This document shows, piece after piece, positions 52,686 to 61,857 of a stretch of DNA of 64,000 bases. The translations under genes and the position numbers were made by a program. Below the pieces are notes generated by a model. That model did not search any database. It saw only the letters and a program-made list of their open reading frames with translations, and was not told the DNA's origin. The DNA lies in the NCBI GenBank assembly GCA_965226245.1, contig CBDDCL010000015.1, positions 248,001-312,000 on the forward strand, written 5' to 3'. This DNA comes from CBDCYS01 sp965226245. Its GTDB lineage: Bacteria; Acidobacteriota; Terriglobia; Bryobacterales; UBA6623. Position 1 is the first letter of the stretch. Each line of letters starts with the position of its first letter.

Positions 52686-54065
52686 TCACTGCATCGGTTC
52701 CAAATCAGCCAGCATGGTCGGAATCAACTCCGTCACCGTGGGATGAATGTGTACCGCCCGCTGCATGAGGGTGTAAGGCGCTTTGGCGTACATCACTTCG
52801 AGGATCGAATGGATCACCTCGTCGCCTCCAACGCCTAAGACAGCAGCCCCCAGAATCCTGCTGGTTTCAGCGTCGACTAGGACTTTCATGAACCCCTGGG
52901 TTTCGCCCTTCTCCACGGCGCGTGCAACGTGCTTCATCGGCCGGGTCGCTTTCAGCGCCTTGACGCCCGACTCCCGGACTTGCCGCTCCGTCAAGCCCGC
53001 GCGGCCCAAAGGCGGGTCGATATACAAAGCCGATGCGAAGATGCGGTCGCTCACGCGGCGGGGGTCGTTGTCAAGAAGGTTGGCCGCGACGATCTCAAAG
53101 TCGTTGTAGGCGGTGTGAGTGAAGGCGCCCTGGCCGTTGCACTCGCCCATCGCCCAGACTCCCTCGACGTTCGTTCTCAACTGATCGTCGACTTGGATGA
53201 ACCCGCGCGCGCCGGTTTCAATCCCGGCTTCGTCGAGCCCAAGATCGTGTGTGTTAGGCGTTCGCCCCGTAGCGACGAGCAGGTGCGAGCCGGCGACCTC
53301 CAGGGGCTCCCCGTTGCAGTTCATTCGCACCACAACTTCCTCCCCTTTTTTCTCGATTTGGAAGTCTCCCGTGTTGGTGCAAACGCGTACGCCCTCGTTT
53401 TCAATAATTTTGCGCACGGCGGCGGAAATGTCTTCGTCTTCGCGGGAGAGCAGCCGTTCTCCGCGCTGAATAATGGTTACCTCACTGCCAAAGCGGCGGA
53501 ACATTTGTCCGAACTCCAGCGCGATATAGCCGCCACCGAGGACCAGTAAATGGCGGGGCAGGTAGTCAACTTCCATGATGCTGGAGTTATTCAGGAATGA
53601 AACAGCAGGAATTCCAGGAACGGGCGGTACTGAAGCACGCGCGCCGACGTTGATGAAGATTCTCTCGGCGTGCAGTAATTCGTCACCGACCCGCACAGTA
53701 TGAGGACCCTCAAAGCGGCCGTGGCCTTGATAGAAGGTTGCGTTCTCCATTGTTGTCAGCCAGCGGCTGAGGCCGCCGCTGGAGCGCGCGACCACCTGGT
53801 CTTTGCGCTCTTTGACCTTCTTCATATCGACGCTAACCGGACCATCGAGGACAACGCCATAGTCGCCGCTTCTTCGCGCCATGTAGGCGGCGCGGGCGCT
53901 GGCAACAAGGGTTTTCGTCGGCACACAGCCGTTGTTCACGCAGGTGCCTCCGACTTGCTTGCGCTCGAGGACCGCCACTTTCATTCCGGCGCCGGCGAGC
54001 CTTCCAGCCAGTGCCGGGCCGGCCTGTCCTGTTCCGATGACAATTGCTTCGTAATGTTTGGCCAT
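52686..54065 (-). CDS. Mercuric-reductase-like FAD-dependent pyridine nucleotide-disulfide oxidoreductase
   Basis: 459 residues. FAD fold AIVIGTGQAGPALAGRLAG, redox disulfide GGTCVNNGCVPTKTL (Cys-x4-Cys), NAD(P)-binding LLVLGGGYIALEFGQMF, second FAD motif GVWAMGECNGQGAFTHTAYN and the C-terminal dimerisation domain with the catalytic His region VHIHPTVTELIPTM. It lacks the N-terminal metal-binding domain and C-terminal Cys pair of true MerA, so a general disulfide or quinone reductase role is likely. Start ATG 54065. Confidence 0.9.
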   Translation of the reverse strand: MAKHYEAIVIGTGQAGPALAGRLAGAGMKVAVLERKQVGGTCVNNGCVPTKTLVASARAAYMARRSGDYGVVLDGPVSVDMKKVKERKDQVVARSSGGLSRWLTTMENATFYQGHGRFEGPHTVRVGDELLHAERIFINVGARASVPPVPGIPAVSFLNNSSIMEVDYLPRHLLVLGGGYIALEFGQMFRRFGSEVTIIQRGERLLSREDEDISAAVRKIIENEGVRVCTNTGDFQIEKKGEEVVVRMNCNGEPLEVAGSHLLVATGRTPNTHDLGLDEAGIETGARGFIQVDDQLRTNVEGVWAMGECNGQGAFTHTAYNDFEIVAANLLDNDPRRVSDRIFASALYIDPPLGRAGLTERQVRESGVKALKATRPMKHVARAVEKGETQGFMKVLVDAETSRILGAAVLGVGGDEVIHSILEVMYAKAPYTLMQRAVHIHPTVTELIPTMLADLEPMQ

Positions 54066-54311
54066 GGTTTTTGTTTCCTTGAATGCTTAGCATCAATAAG
54101 AACAGATACGATTGCCCGCCGATCCCGGCCTATCTGTCGAAGCGGCTGCCGTTCGGTCTCAGCGGGGCAGCGGCGGGTTCGCGACCCTCGGTGGGTCCAA
54201 CGGCAGGTGGGGCAGGCATCCCTAGCTGCCCATTTTCAATGACTCACTTGGCAGGCAAGAAGGCCTGCCACCACAAGGACCTTGCAAACCGACGAATCGG
54301 GTTGCGGCACG

Positions 54312-54690
54312 CCTGGGGGCGTCGGCCACGTCGTGTACAGACCCCAAACCCGACGCTCCCTCCGGCATTCGCAGCAGCTTCAAGCCCATCTCGGCCAAGG
54401 CGCCGGGCACGCGGATCTCAGAGCTGCTTCCGCAGACCGCAAAACTGACCGACAAATTCGCGATCATCCGATCGCTGCATGCGGTGGAAGCGATTCACGA
54501 GCGCGCACGCCAGCACATGTTCAGCGGGACTCGCCCGCGAAACGAGCGTTGCACACCAGCATAGGATCCGTGATCGCCAACGAATGGGGATCGAAGAACG
54601 GCCTGCCGCCGTTCGTGGCAATTCCCGAAAGCGACCTCGCTGCTGAAGCCGGTTTTGTCGGCCGGTATTTAGTGGAACCTCCATCGCAGG
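54312..54690 (+). pseudogene. DUF1501 fragment with two frameshifts
   Basis: A central piece of a DUF1501 gene: GTPGGVGHVVY in one frame, then (after an extra base near 54339) DPKPDAPSGIRSSFKPISA, ISELLPQTAKLTDKFAII and RSLHAVEAIHERARQHMFSG in another, then (after a lost base near 54545) LHTSIGSVIANEWGSKNGLP and FVAIPESDLAAEAGF. Both ends are missing. It belongs to a different DUF1501 subfamily than the intact gene at 16276. No DUF1549/1553 partner remains. Confidence 0.78.
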
Positions 54691-54839
54691 ATAGCGCCCC
54701 GGCAGCCGCGAATCAATAAGCGAGCACCGCAGGGACAAACAATCTTGCTTGCCCCAGCCGCTGCGGGCGGCTCGCCGGTTCCCGAGCAATGTGCGGTCAG
54801 CATGGACCTCGTGCTCGCGCGTCGCCGCCGCGCGGCGAA

Positions 54840-54861
54840 GGACCGGCAGGCTTGCCGGTCC
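54840..54861. terminator. Hairpin, possible terminator
   Basis: GGACCGGCA and TGCCGGTCC form a perfect 9-bp stem with a 4-base loop, followed on the plus strand by CTACTTTT. It lies 58 bp beyond the 3' end of the minus-strand anti-sigma gene. A second small hairpin (GGCAGGC / GCCTGCC) is at 54250-54269; both resemble dispersed palindromes. Confidence 0.4.
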
Positions 54862-54918
54862 CTACTTTTCGTCGGAGGGCTTAACTCGGCAGGCCTCAGC
54901 TGTGGAAGAAAAACGCGG

Positions 54919-55593
54919 CTAACCCCGCACTTGGACGTGCGTCACCGGCCGGAATGACAGCAACACCCTGCCCAGCACGGGCCGACCGAAATTTGTAGCC
55001 GGATCGAAGCGTGTCGCCAGCAGGGCGTTGGCCAGCTCGGCACGGAGCTTGGCGCTAGCCGCCGGGCAGCTCGAAGGAAAATGGATGATTCGGAAATCGT
55101 AGACATTGCCTTGCCCGTCGATAAACGCCTCGACTCCGATGTGCTCGGTAACGCCAAAAGGCGGAGCGATGCTCATGCTGGGATGGGTGATCAGCGTCTT
55201 TGTGAGATACGTGAGAGGTATGTCGGCGTCTAGATCTTGGGGGACGAAAGAGATGTTCGACATCAGCCCCACGAAAAGAATGACGGCCGAGAGAATACCG
55301 CCGGTTGCCGGAACAGCGATCGGCCGCGTCCAGTTTCCGAAGCGAACCCTCAGTCGTTCCCAGGTACTCTCAGACTCACGCCAAACCGCCAACAAGATTT
55401 GAGTGCGCAAGCTGGCAGGCGGCTGAACGGATTTCAACTCCGCTACTAATTCAATAAATGCCTCTCCACGCTCATATTGATCGAGACAATCCGAGCAGGC
55501 GCCCAGGTGCTGTCGAATAATCCAGCGGTACGCCGGCCCCAGTTCGCTGTCAATATAAGCCGGAATATGTTTTCTAGTAAAACGACAATTCAT
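54919..55593 (-). CDS. Zinc-finger anti-sigma factor with TonB-like C-terminal domain
   Basis: 224 residues. The cytoplasmic anti-sigma zinc motif is RQHLGACSDCLDQYERGEAF (His-x3-Cys-x2-Cys); a central transmembrane segment (GGILSAVILFVGLMSN) and an extracytoplasmic domain resembling TonB C-termini follow (VTEHIGVEAFIDGQGNVYDF). It should hold the adjacent ECF sigma factor until an envelope signal releases it. It starts 3 bp after the sigma gene. Confidence 0.85.
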   Translation of the reverse strand: MNCRFTRKHIPAYIDSELGPAYRWIIRQHLGACSDCLDQYERGEAFIELVAELKSVQPPASLRTQILLAVWRESESTWERLRVRFGNWTRPIAVPATGGILSAVILFVGLMSNISFVPQDLDADIPLTYLTKTLITHPSMSIAPPFGVTEHIGVEAFIDGQGNVYDFRIIHFPSSCPAASAKLRAELANALLATRFDPATNFGRPVLGRVLLSFRPVTHVQVRG

Positions 55594-55596
55594 GGC

Positions 55597-56253
55597 TCAC
55601 TCCGGTTGTACGACATACGCTCCAGGCAGCTCGACTGCCAGTTCGCGTCGCAGCTTGGATTTCATTGCCTCTCGTCCGCGCAGAATCCGGGATTTTACGG
55701 TCCCCAACGACACTTGTAACGTAGCGGCTATTTCGTTGTAACTAAGACCCTCGATGTCTCGCAGGATCACCGCGACCCTCAGCCTCTGATCGATCTCTCC
55801 CAATGTCTTGCCTATGGCTATCCGCACTTCCGCGCGGCTCAGCAGATCGAATGGCGTGCCCCGCCGGTCGATGAACCAATCCGCGTCGGCGGCCGCGCCT
55901 TCGGCGGCTGAGTCGACGGAAACCTCATTTTTGCGGTGCCGCGCAAACCAACGGCGGCGATTGGAAGCTTCGTTGATGGCGATGCGATAGATCCAGGTCT
56001 TGAGGCCGGCATCTCCGCGAAACTCGCCAACCTTGCGGAAAACCTTGACGAATACTTCTTGCGTTACATCAGGCGCATCGGCCGGATCTTCCAGGAGCCC
56101 GTAGACGAAGCGGTAAACCGGTTGCTGGAATTGGTCGAGTAATCTCTCGAACGCTTGGGGCGCGCCGCGCTGCAAGTCTTGCAGCAAAACCGCGTCCCCG
56201 GACGGATGTATCGGACTCGTTATGATCTCGTGCAATGAAGCACTCCCTGCCAC
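55597..56253 (-). CDS. ECF-type RNA polymerase sigma factor
   Basis: 218 residues. Region 2 has AFERLLDQFQQPVYRFVYGL and DVTQEVFVKVFRKVGEFR, region 4 has VAVILRDIEGLSYNEIAATL and VSLGTVKSRILRGREAM (helix-turn-helix). Group IV sigma-70 factor. The start is GTG 56253, or TTG 56235 which has GGGAG upstream. Operon with the anti-sigma gene; such pairs are usually autoregulated, but I could not identify the cognate promoter. The next gene upstream (divergent) is a transpeptidase, a plausible target of envelope-stress control. Confidence 0.9.
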   Translation of the reverse strand: MAGSASLHEIITSPIHPSGDAVLLQDLQRGAPQAFERLLDQFQQPVYRFVYGLLEDPADAPDVTQEVFVKVFRKVGEFRGDAGLKTWIYRIAINEASNRRRWFARHRKNEVSVDSAAEGAAADADWFIDRRGTPFDLLSRAEVRIAIGKTLGEIDQRLRVAVILRDIEGLSYNEIAATLQVSLGTVKSRILRGREAMKSKLRRELAVELPGAYVVQPE

Positions 56254-56508
56254 AAGGAGGGAAGACTGAGTTTAGGTTACCAGCCAATCCGCCAAGTGGC
56301 AAATGCTACTGCACTTCTACTAGTATTAGACACCACAAGAGGCGAAATTGTTCCCCGGATATTCCGCCGACGGAATCAGCCTGATCGCAGACGCAAGGAT
56401 CGTGCGGGGCGAAACCCCGTGACCGGTGCGGCCGCCGGTTCAAATCTCGGTTCCGGAACTAAAGCCAGGCGGTTACAATACGACTTTCATCTTCTCGGAC
56501 CTGGGTTC

Positions 56509-57624
56509 GTGACATTCTCCTCCGCGATCAAGGATTCGGCCGGCGCGCGGCTCAGCTTGCGGCGTTTCCTCGCCGCCTGCGTGTTGGCGTGTTTCGTAGC
56601 CGTGGCCGGGAGTTCGGCGACCGCTCAGCCGTCACGCCGCTGGTACATCGAGCGGACCTATGCGAACTCACAAGCAGGCGATTTTATCGGCGGCGAGGAC
56701 CTGGCGGTGCGGCTAGCCGCCATCGAGGCGCTCGGGAAATTCAACGGCAGTGTCGTCGTCGTCGATACCAGCAACGGCCGCCTTCTTACGGTCGTGAATC
56801 AAAAGCTCGCTCTAGCCAGCGGCTACATGCCTTGCTCCACGATCAAGCTGGTGACCGGCTTGGCTGCCTTGAACGAAGGCATTGTCAACCCTGGCAAGAA
56901 GGTGTGGTTTGAAGGCTATTGGTTCATGACCATGGTCGAAGGGCTGGCGATTTCGAACAACGTCTACTTCGAGCACTTGGGACGGAAACTTGGGTTCGAG
57001 CGATTCAAGCGATACGCCAACCTGTTCGGATTCGGAGAAAAAGCCGGCTGGCGAATCCCCGGCGAACAACTGGGCAAGTTTCCCGAGAAAGAGCACGGCG
57101 GGGGCATTGCCCGCATGACGACGTTCGGAGACGGGATTTCGGTCAACCCGCTGCAACTGGCCGCCTTTGTCGCAGCGCTCGCCAACGGTGGGACGCTTCA
57201 CTACCTCCAAGCGCCAGCCACGCCGGGAGAAGCTGAGGATCTGGCGCCCAAAGTGAAGAGGCGACTGCCGGGCGGGCCCTGGCTCTCGGAAGTGCGGGCG
57301 GGCATGACCGAAGCGGTCAAACGCGGGACAGGAAGAAAAGCACGCATGGTTGGCCGCCCGATCCTTGGCAAGACCGGTACGTGCAGCCAGTACCATCGTC
57401 CGGGCCGCACCCAGCTTGGATGGTTTGCGTCCTACAACGAGGGCGAGGGGAAGAGGCTCGCGATTGTCGTCCTGCTGCGGGGAGGCCCGATGATGTATGG
57501 CCCGAGGGCAGCGGAGATCGCCGGCAACATCTACAGGACACTTTCGCGCGAGAGCTACTTCACATCCAATCCGGCCGGCGCCCAGGTCGTCTCCCTAGGT
57601 CTTGAACACTGCTGCTCGCCCTAG
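56509..57624 (+). CDS. Stand-alone penicillin-binding transpeptidase domain protein
   Basis: About 371 residues from GTG 56509, with a signal peptide (FLAACVLACFVAVAGSSATA). Serine acyl-transferase motifs: STIK (110-113, in PCSTIKLVTG), SNN (149-151, in LAISNNVYFEHLG) and KTGT (in PILGKTGTCSQY). There is no dimerisation/pedestal domain, so it is shorter than class B PBPs and closer to class D beta-lactamase-like or YbgF-free transpeptidases. It likely crosslinks peptidoglycan or acts as a penicilloyl-binding sensor. The frame is open upstream to 56296, but that part (56296-56508) shows no signal or family sequence. Confidence 0.82.
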   Translation: MTFSSAIKDSAGARLSLRRFLAACVLACFVAVAGSSATAQPSRRWYIERTYANSQAGDFIGGEDLAVRLAAIEALGKFNGSVVVVDTSNGRLLTVVNQKLALASGYMPCSTIKLVTGLAALNEGIVNPGKKVWFEGYWFMTMVEGLAISNNVYFEHLGRKLGFERFKRYANLFGFGEKAGWRIPGEQLGKFPEKEHGGGIARMTTFGDGISVNPLQLAAFVAALANGGTLHYLQAPATPGEAEDLAPKVKRRLPGGPWLSEVRAGMTEAVKRGTGRKARMVGRPILGKTGTCSQYHRPGRTQLGWFASYNEGEGKRLAIVVLLRGGPMMYGPRAAEIAGNIYRTLSRESYFTSNPAGAQVVSLGLEHCCSP

Positions 57625-57841
57625 TGTGGCTCACCAATAATACCGCAGCTTAATCGGTCCCGGGTTTCGGGAGAAGCCCCTTTGAAAACGGCTGCCAGCC
57701 TGGGCTGGCATAGTCCGCATCACCGCCGAAACATGTGCATCCGGACCGGGTGCGCGACATAGAAGTGAGTATTTCAGCAGGCTCTTTATTGTGGCCAATA
57801 TCCTTGCGTATGTATTACGCTAGGAACAGGAGGTCACTTCC

Positions 57842-58243
57842 ATGCCTGATTCCCTCGAGCAACTGCAGCAACAGCGTACCGACATCGTCCGCCAGATCGG
57901 CGAGCTGGGCGATCTGCGCCCCGGTTCGATCACCAGCACCTCGGGGCGTTGCGGCAAACCAAGCTGCCGCTGCCATCGCCCCGGTCAACCGGGGCACGGT
58001 CCCCATACCCGCCTCACCTATAAGGCCGGTCGTAAGACCGTCACCGAGTCGCTGCCGACTCCGGCCGCGCTGGGCAAAGCCGAGCGCGAAGTGGCCGAGT
58101 TCCGCAAGTTCCAGCAACTGAGCCGCGAGTTCGTGGAGCTCAATACCCGCATCTGCAAACAGCGGCCGCTGCAGCTTGAGGCGCAGACCCCCCAGGAAAA
58201 AAAACGGCCGCCGCCATCCAGCAAGAGGTCGCGCGCGAACTAG
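57842..58243 (+). CDS. ISKra4 transposase, zero-frame N-terminal part
   Basis: 133 residues in frame zero. It has the segment RPGSITSTSGRCGKPSCRC followed by HRPGQPGHGPHTRLTY, typical of the small protein domain preceding ISKra4-type transposases, and a coiled-coil helix (KAEREVAEFRKFQQLSREF). An 8-A run at 58197-58204 precedes a shift: the -1 frame continues as TAAAIQQEVARELDQLLRVL directly into the catalytic part, whereas frame zero ends in a basic non-homologous tail (PPPSSKRSRAN). GGAGG is 8 bp upstream of the ATG. Confidence 0.8.
   Translation: MPDSLEQLQQQRTDIVRQIGELGDLRPGSITSTSGRCGKPSCRCHRPGQPGHGPHTRLTYKAGRKTVTESLPTPAALGKAEREVAEFRKFQQLSREFVELNTRICKQRPLQLEAQTPQEKKRPPPSSKRSRAN
58197..58204 (+). 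other. Candidate -1 programmed ribosomal frameshift site (A8)
   Basis: Eight consecutive A bases read GAA AAA AAA in frame zero. Slipping back one base continues in the long catalytic frame, which has ISKra4-family sequence directly after the run. The slippery A-AAA-AAA type is the commonest in IS frameshifting. Confidence 0.65.
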
Positions 58244-59264
58244 ACCAGCTATTGCGCGTGCTGTTCAGCGGGCGGCGCAAGACAGGCCACTGGGATCTGG
58301 AAGCCGTCGAGATGGCGGTGCGCTCGGCGATGCACCAAGCTGGCGCCGCCGCCCTCTCCGAACTGCTGCAATGGGCAGCCCCAGCGGCCGGCCAGCGGAG
58401 CCTTCCCTGTTGTTGCGGCCACCAAGCTCACTACCGGGAACTGCGCTCCAAGTCGGTTCTCACCGCCCTGGGCAGGGTGCATATATCGCGCCCCTACTAC
58501 CTGTGCGGGCACTGTCACAGCGGCCAATTTCCGGCCGACGCTGAACTCGACATCGCCCAAACGGAATGCTCTCCTGGGGTACGCCGTATGCAGGCGATGG
58601 TGGGCCAGGAGGCTCCCTTCGATCACGGGCGCCGGCAGCTGGAACTGCTGGCGGGTCTGGAAGTGACCGCCAAGGCGGTGGAGCGGACGGCGGAGGGGAT
58701 TGGAGAGGATATCGCGGCGCGGGAGCAGAGCGAGATCCAGCGGGCGATGCAGTTGGAGCTGCCGCTGGTGGTGGGGGAACCCGTTCCGATCCTGTACATC
58801 GAAATGGATGGGACCGGAATTCCGGTGGTGCGCAAAGAGACGGTGGGCCGAGCGGGCAAAAGGAAGGGAGAGGCGGCCCACACCCGCGAAGCTAAGTTGG
58901 GCTGCGTGTTCACTCAAACGAAGTGGGACGAAGAGGGCTACCCCATCCGCGATCCGGACTCGACCAGCTACAGCGGCGCCATTGAGACCGCCGACGAGTT
59001 TGGCAAACGCATGTATGTGGAGGCTTGGAAGCGGGGCTGGAGCCGGGCACGCAAGAAGGTCGTGCTGGGAGATGGCGCCGAATGGATCTGGAACATTGCC
59101 CAGCAGCAGTTTCCCGGCGCCATTCAGATCGTCGACCTCTATCACGCCCGCCAGCACTTGTGGGACCTGGCACGCCAGCTTCATCCCCACGACAAGGCCC
59201 AGCAACGGTGTTGGATCACGATCCATCAGGACCACCTCGACCAGGGGCGGATGGAAGAGTTAGT

Positions 59265-61222
59265 CCGAAGTTCCAGGGGCCGATTTCGGCGTAAGAGTAA
59301 CCAAGAAAGGGAGTTAGGGCCGGTTTGGGGTGGTCTCGAAGTGCTTTTTGTAGCCACTAATTAGTGACTTTCTTCTGGACTTTTTGCTCTAGATATGCTA
59401 TCATAGCTTTATGCCATCTAGATCAGGTGCTGTTCATGTAGCCACCACTACTCGCCGCTACAAAAACAAAATCTATACCTCCCACCTGCTCCGCCGCTCC
59501 TTTCGCGCCGGCCAGCAGGTCAAACACGAAACCCTCGGCAACCTCTCCCACCTGCCCGATTCCCTCATCGACGTCATCCGCCGCTCGCTCGCCGGCGAAT
59601 CCTTTGTCCCCGCCAGCGAGGCTTTCCTGGTCGAACGCTCCCGCCCCCACGGTCACGTTGAAGCTGTTCTCGGCACGCTCCGCCAGCTCGGCCTCGAACG
59701 CCTGCTGGGGTCCAAACCCTCGCGCCAGCGCGACCTCGTCGTGGCCATGATCGTCGAGCGGCTGCTGCATCCCGGCTCGAAACTGGCCACCACCAGGCTG
59801 TGGCAGCACTCCACGCTGGCTGAGCAGCTGGGCGTCGAAGACGCCGACGAAAACGACCTCTACGCGGCGCTGGACTGGCTGCTGGCCCGCCAAAAACGCA
59901 TCGAAAAGAAGCTCGCGGCGCGGCATCTCGCGGCCGGCGACACCGTGCTCTACGACGTCTCCAGCAGCTACTACGAAGGACGCCACTGCCCGCTGGCGGC
60001 GTTCGGCCACAGCCGCGACCGCAAAAAGGGCAAGCCGATCATCGTCTACGGCGTGCTCGCCGACAGCCAAGGACGGCCGCTGGCGGTCAGCGTCTACCCC
60101 GGCAACACGGGCGATCCGGCGACGCTGCCCGATCAGGTCGACACGCTGCGGCGGCGCTTCGGGCTCGAGCGCGTGGTGCTGGTGGGCGACCGCGGTTTGT
60201 GGACCCAAACGCAGATTGAAAACCTGCGGCGGCATCCCGGGCTGGGCTGGATCTCGGCGCTGCGCGCGCCCGCGCTGCGGCGGCTGGCCGACGGCGGCGA
60301 GTTGCAGTTGTCGTTGTTCGACAAGAAGAACTTGGCCGAAATTCGCTCCCCCGACTATCCCGGCGAGCGCCTGGTGGCCTGTTATAACCCGCTGCTGGCC
60401 GAGGAGCGCGGGCGCAAGCGCGGCGAGCTGCTGGCGGCCACCGAGAAGGAATTCGAGCGCATCGAGGCCGCAGTGGCGCGGCGCAAACGCACCCCGCTGA
60501 CCGCCGCCGAGATCGGACGCAAGGCGGGCCGCGTGCAGGACCGCTACAAGATGGGCAAGCATTTTGAGACGACCATCGGCGAGGGCGTTTTCCGCTGGCG
60601 GCGGCGCACGGCGGCGGTCGAAGCAGAAGCGGCGCTGGACGGCATCTACGTCACCCGCAGCAGCGAAAAGAAGGCCGATCTGAAGGCCGAAGACGCGGTG
60701 CGTTCCTACAAGAGTTTGGCCCGCGTGGAGCGGGTGTTTCGCTGCATGAAAGGCGCGGATCTGCGGGTGCGGCCGATCTTTCACCGCACGCCGGACCACG
60801 TGCGGGCGCATATTTTTTTGTGTCTGCTGGCCTATTACGTGGAGTGGCGGATGCGCCAAGCGTGGGCGGAGTTGCTGTTTGAAGACGAGCAGCTGGAGGC
60901 CGGCCGGCAGCAACGCGATCCGGTGGCGCCGGCCGAGCCTTCGGCGGCGGTGAAGAAGAAAAAGGCGAGCCGCCGCACCTCGGAGGGCTTGCCCGTGCAC
61001 AGCTTCCAGACGTTGCTCGACGCCCTGGCGACGCGCTGCCAAAACACCTGCCGGGTCGGCGGCGAGGGGAGCGCGGCGACGTTCGAACAACGGACCGCGC
61101 CGACGGCGCTGCAAAAGCGGGCCTTGGAGCTGCTGGGCCTGTAGCCAGAAGAGCGAATTTCACCAGGTGCCTTTGCGCCTTAGAATCAATGACTTACTGT
61201 CGTTTTGCCCCTGGAACTTCGG
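59265..61222 (+). mobile_element. IS1634-family insertion sequence nested in the ISKra4 element
   Basis: Inverted repeats CCGAAGTTCCAGGGGC (59265-59280) and its complement (61207-61222) are perfect over 16 bp. The flanks read GTTAGT on the left and GCTAGT on the right, a likely 5-6 bp target duplication with one change. Length about 1.96 kb, with one intact transposase gene. It is the younger of the two nested elements. Confidence 0.88.
59411..61144 (+). CDS. IS1634-family DDE transposase
   Basis: 577 residues. Catalytic regions are TVLYDVSSSYYEGRHCPLAA (first Asp), VVLVGDRGLWTQTQIE (second Asp) and a late Glu region (LKAEDAVRSYKSLARVERVF) of the IS4-like fold with insertion. The N-terminus HLLRRSFRAGQQVKHETLGN is family-typical. 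No interruption seen. The very long antisense frame over the same stretch is a GC-composition shadow. Confidence 0.9.
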   Translation: MPSRSGAVHVATTTRRYKNKIYTSHLLRRSFRAGQQVKHETLGNLSHLPDSLIDVIRRSLAGESFVPASEAFLVERSRPHGHVEAVLGTLRQLGLERLLGSKPSRQRDLVVAMIVERLLHPGSKLATTRLWQHSTLAEQLGVEDADENDLYAALDWLLARQKRIEKKLAARHLAAGDTVLYDVSSSYYEGRHCPLAAFGHSRDRKKGKPIIVYGVLADSQGRPLAVSVYPGNTGDPATLPDQVDTLRRRFGLERVVLVGDRGLWTQTQIENLRRHPGLGWISALRAPALRRLADGGELQLSLFDKKNLAEIRSPDYPGERLVACYNPLLAEERGRKRGELLAATEKEFERIEAAVARRKRTPLTAAEIGRKAGRVQDRYKMGKHFETTIGEGVFRWRRRTAAVEAEAALDGIYVTRSSEKKADLKAEDAVRSYKSLARVERVFRCMKGADLRVRPIFHRTPDHVRAHIFLCLLAYYVEWRMRQAWAELLFEDEQLEAGRQQRDPVAPAEPSAAVKKKKASRRTSEGLPVHSFQTLLDALATRCQNTCRVGGEGSAATFEQRTAPTALQKRALELLGL

Positions 61223-61548
61223 GCTAGTGTGCTCGCTGCGGTCGGTCGAATGCTCGAGTCCCCAACTCGCGGAAGAGTTCCGCGACGAAGCCAAATACTT
61301 TGAAAAGAATGCCAAGCGGATGCGCTACCCAGAGTTTCGGCGCCAGCATCTGTTTGTCGGCTCGGGAGTGATCGAGGCCGGCTGCAAGAGCGTCATCGGC
61401 TCTCGCCTGAAACGGTCGGGCATGTTCTGGACCGTCCGCGGAGCCAACGCGATTCTGGCCCTTCGTTGCTGCCACCACAACGGCCGCTTCGAGGACTATT
61501 GGGAGGCCCGAGCGGCTTGAGCTCCACTTTCATGTCGCACACCCCCGG

Positions 61549-61819
61549 GGGGACCTATGAAAACATACTGTTCTTCAACAGCCGGTTCGCCGCAAAGGAC
61601 TGCAACGTCCAGGCAGGTAGCCAGACGCTTATAGAGGGCGGCATTTATTGCCCCACCGGGCACCTAACGTTTGGAGGAAGCAATACCTATAACGCCACCT
61701 CGACTTATATGACGATTATTGCGGATACCATCCTAATTAACGGCAATCCAGAGCTTGGGATGAACTACACCGGTACCGGGAGAGCACCCACGACGTCTAT
61801 CGTGATGCTGGTGGAGTAG
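61549..61819 (+). pseudogene. TadG-like pilus-assembly protein, 3' fragment
   Basis: The last ~90 codons of a Tad pilus protein of the TadE/TadG type: GTYENILFFNSRFAAKDCNV, LIEGGIYCPTGHLTFGGSN, TYMTIIADTILINGNPELG. The hydrophobic N-terminus and most of the protein are missing because the ISKra4 element ends immediately upstream; the remainder is not found left of the element either, so a deletion accompanied the insertion. Two TadE-like genes follow. Confidence 0.6.
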
Positions 61820-61857
61820 GGCGTAACGGCTGGAGCTGACACCGCAGGAGGTTGCGT

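Larger units (their letters stand above)
58252..61520 (+). pseudogene. ISKra4 transposase catalytic part, split by IS1634
   Basis: The left portion (to about 59264) has zinc-ribbon cysteines (PCCCGHQAHYRE, YYLCGHCHSGQ), the first Asp in ILYIEMDGTGIPVV and the second in VVLGDGAEWIWNIA. The right portion (about 61223-61520) supplies LFVGSGVIEAGCKSVIGSRL with the catalytic Glu, then RSGMFWTVRGANAI. Removing the IS1634 and one target repeat joins MEELV to CSLRSVECSSPQLAEEF in frame. Disrupted, so this copy cannot transpose by itself. Confidence 0.85.
57746..61548 (+). mobile_element. ISKra4-type insertion sequence, interrupted by IS1634
   Basis: The ends carry the imperfect inverted repeat GTGCGCGACATAGAAGTG (from about 57750) and CACTTTCATGTCGCACAC (to about 61543). 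Exact termini are uncertain by several bases because the flanks are G/C runs. It holds a two-frame transposase whose C-terminal part lies beyond an inserted IS1634. On its right it cuts a TadG-like pilus gene. Confidence 0.78.

Noticed and set aside
56330..56480. tRNA or riboswitch upstream of the transpeptidase (contains GGTTCAAATC and GC-rich stems)
   Set aside because: The T-arm stem does not pair properly and no acceptor, D-arm or anticodon arm could be found; no riboswitch core motif fits.
59423..61114. 563-codon open frame antisense to the IS1634 transposase
   Set aside because: Composition shadow of a GC-rich gene; the sense strand has clear transposase motifs, the antisense has none.
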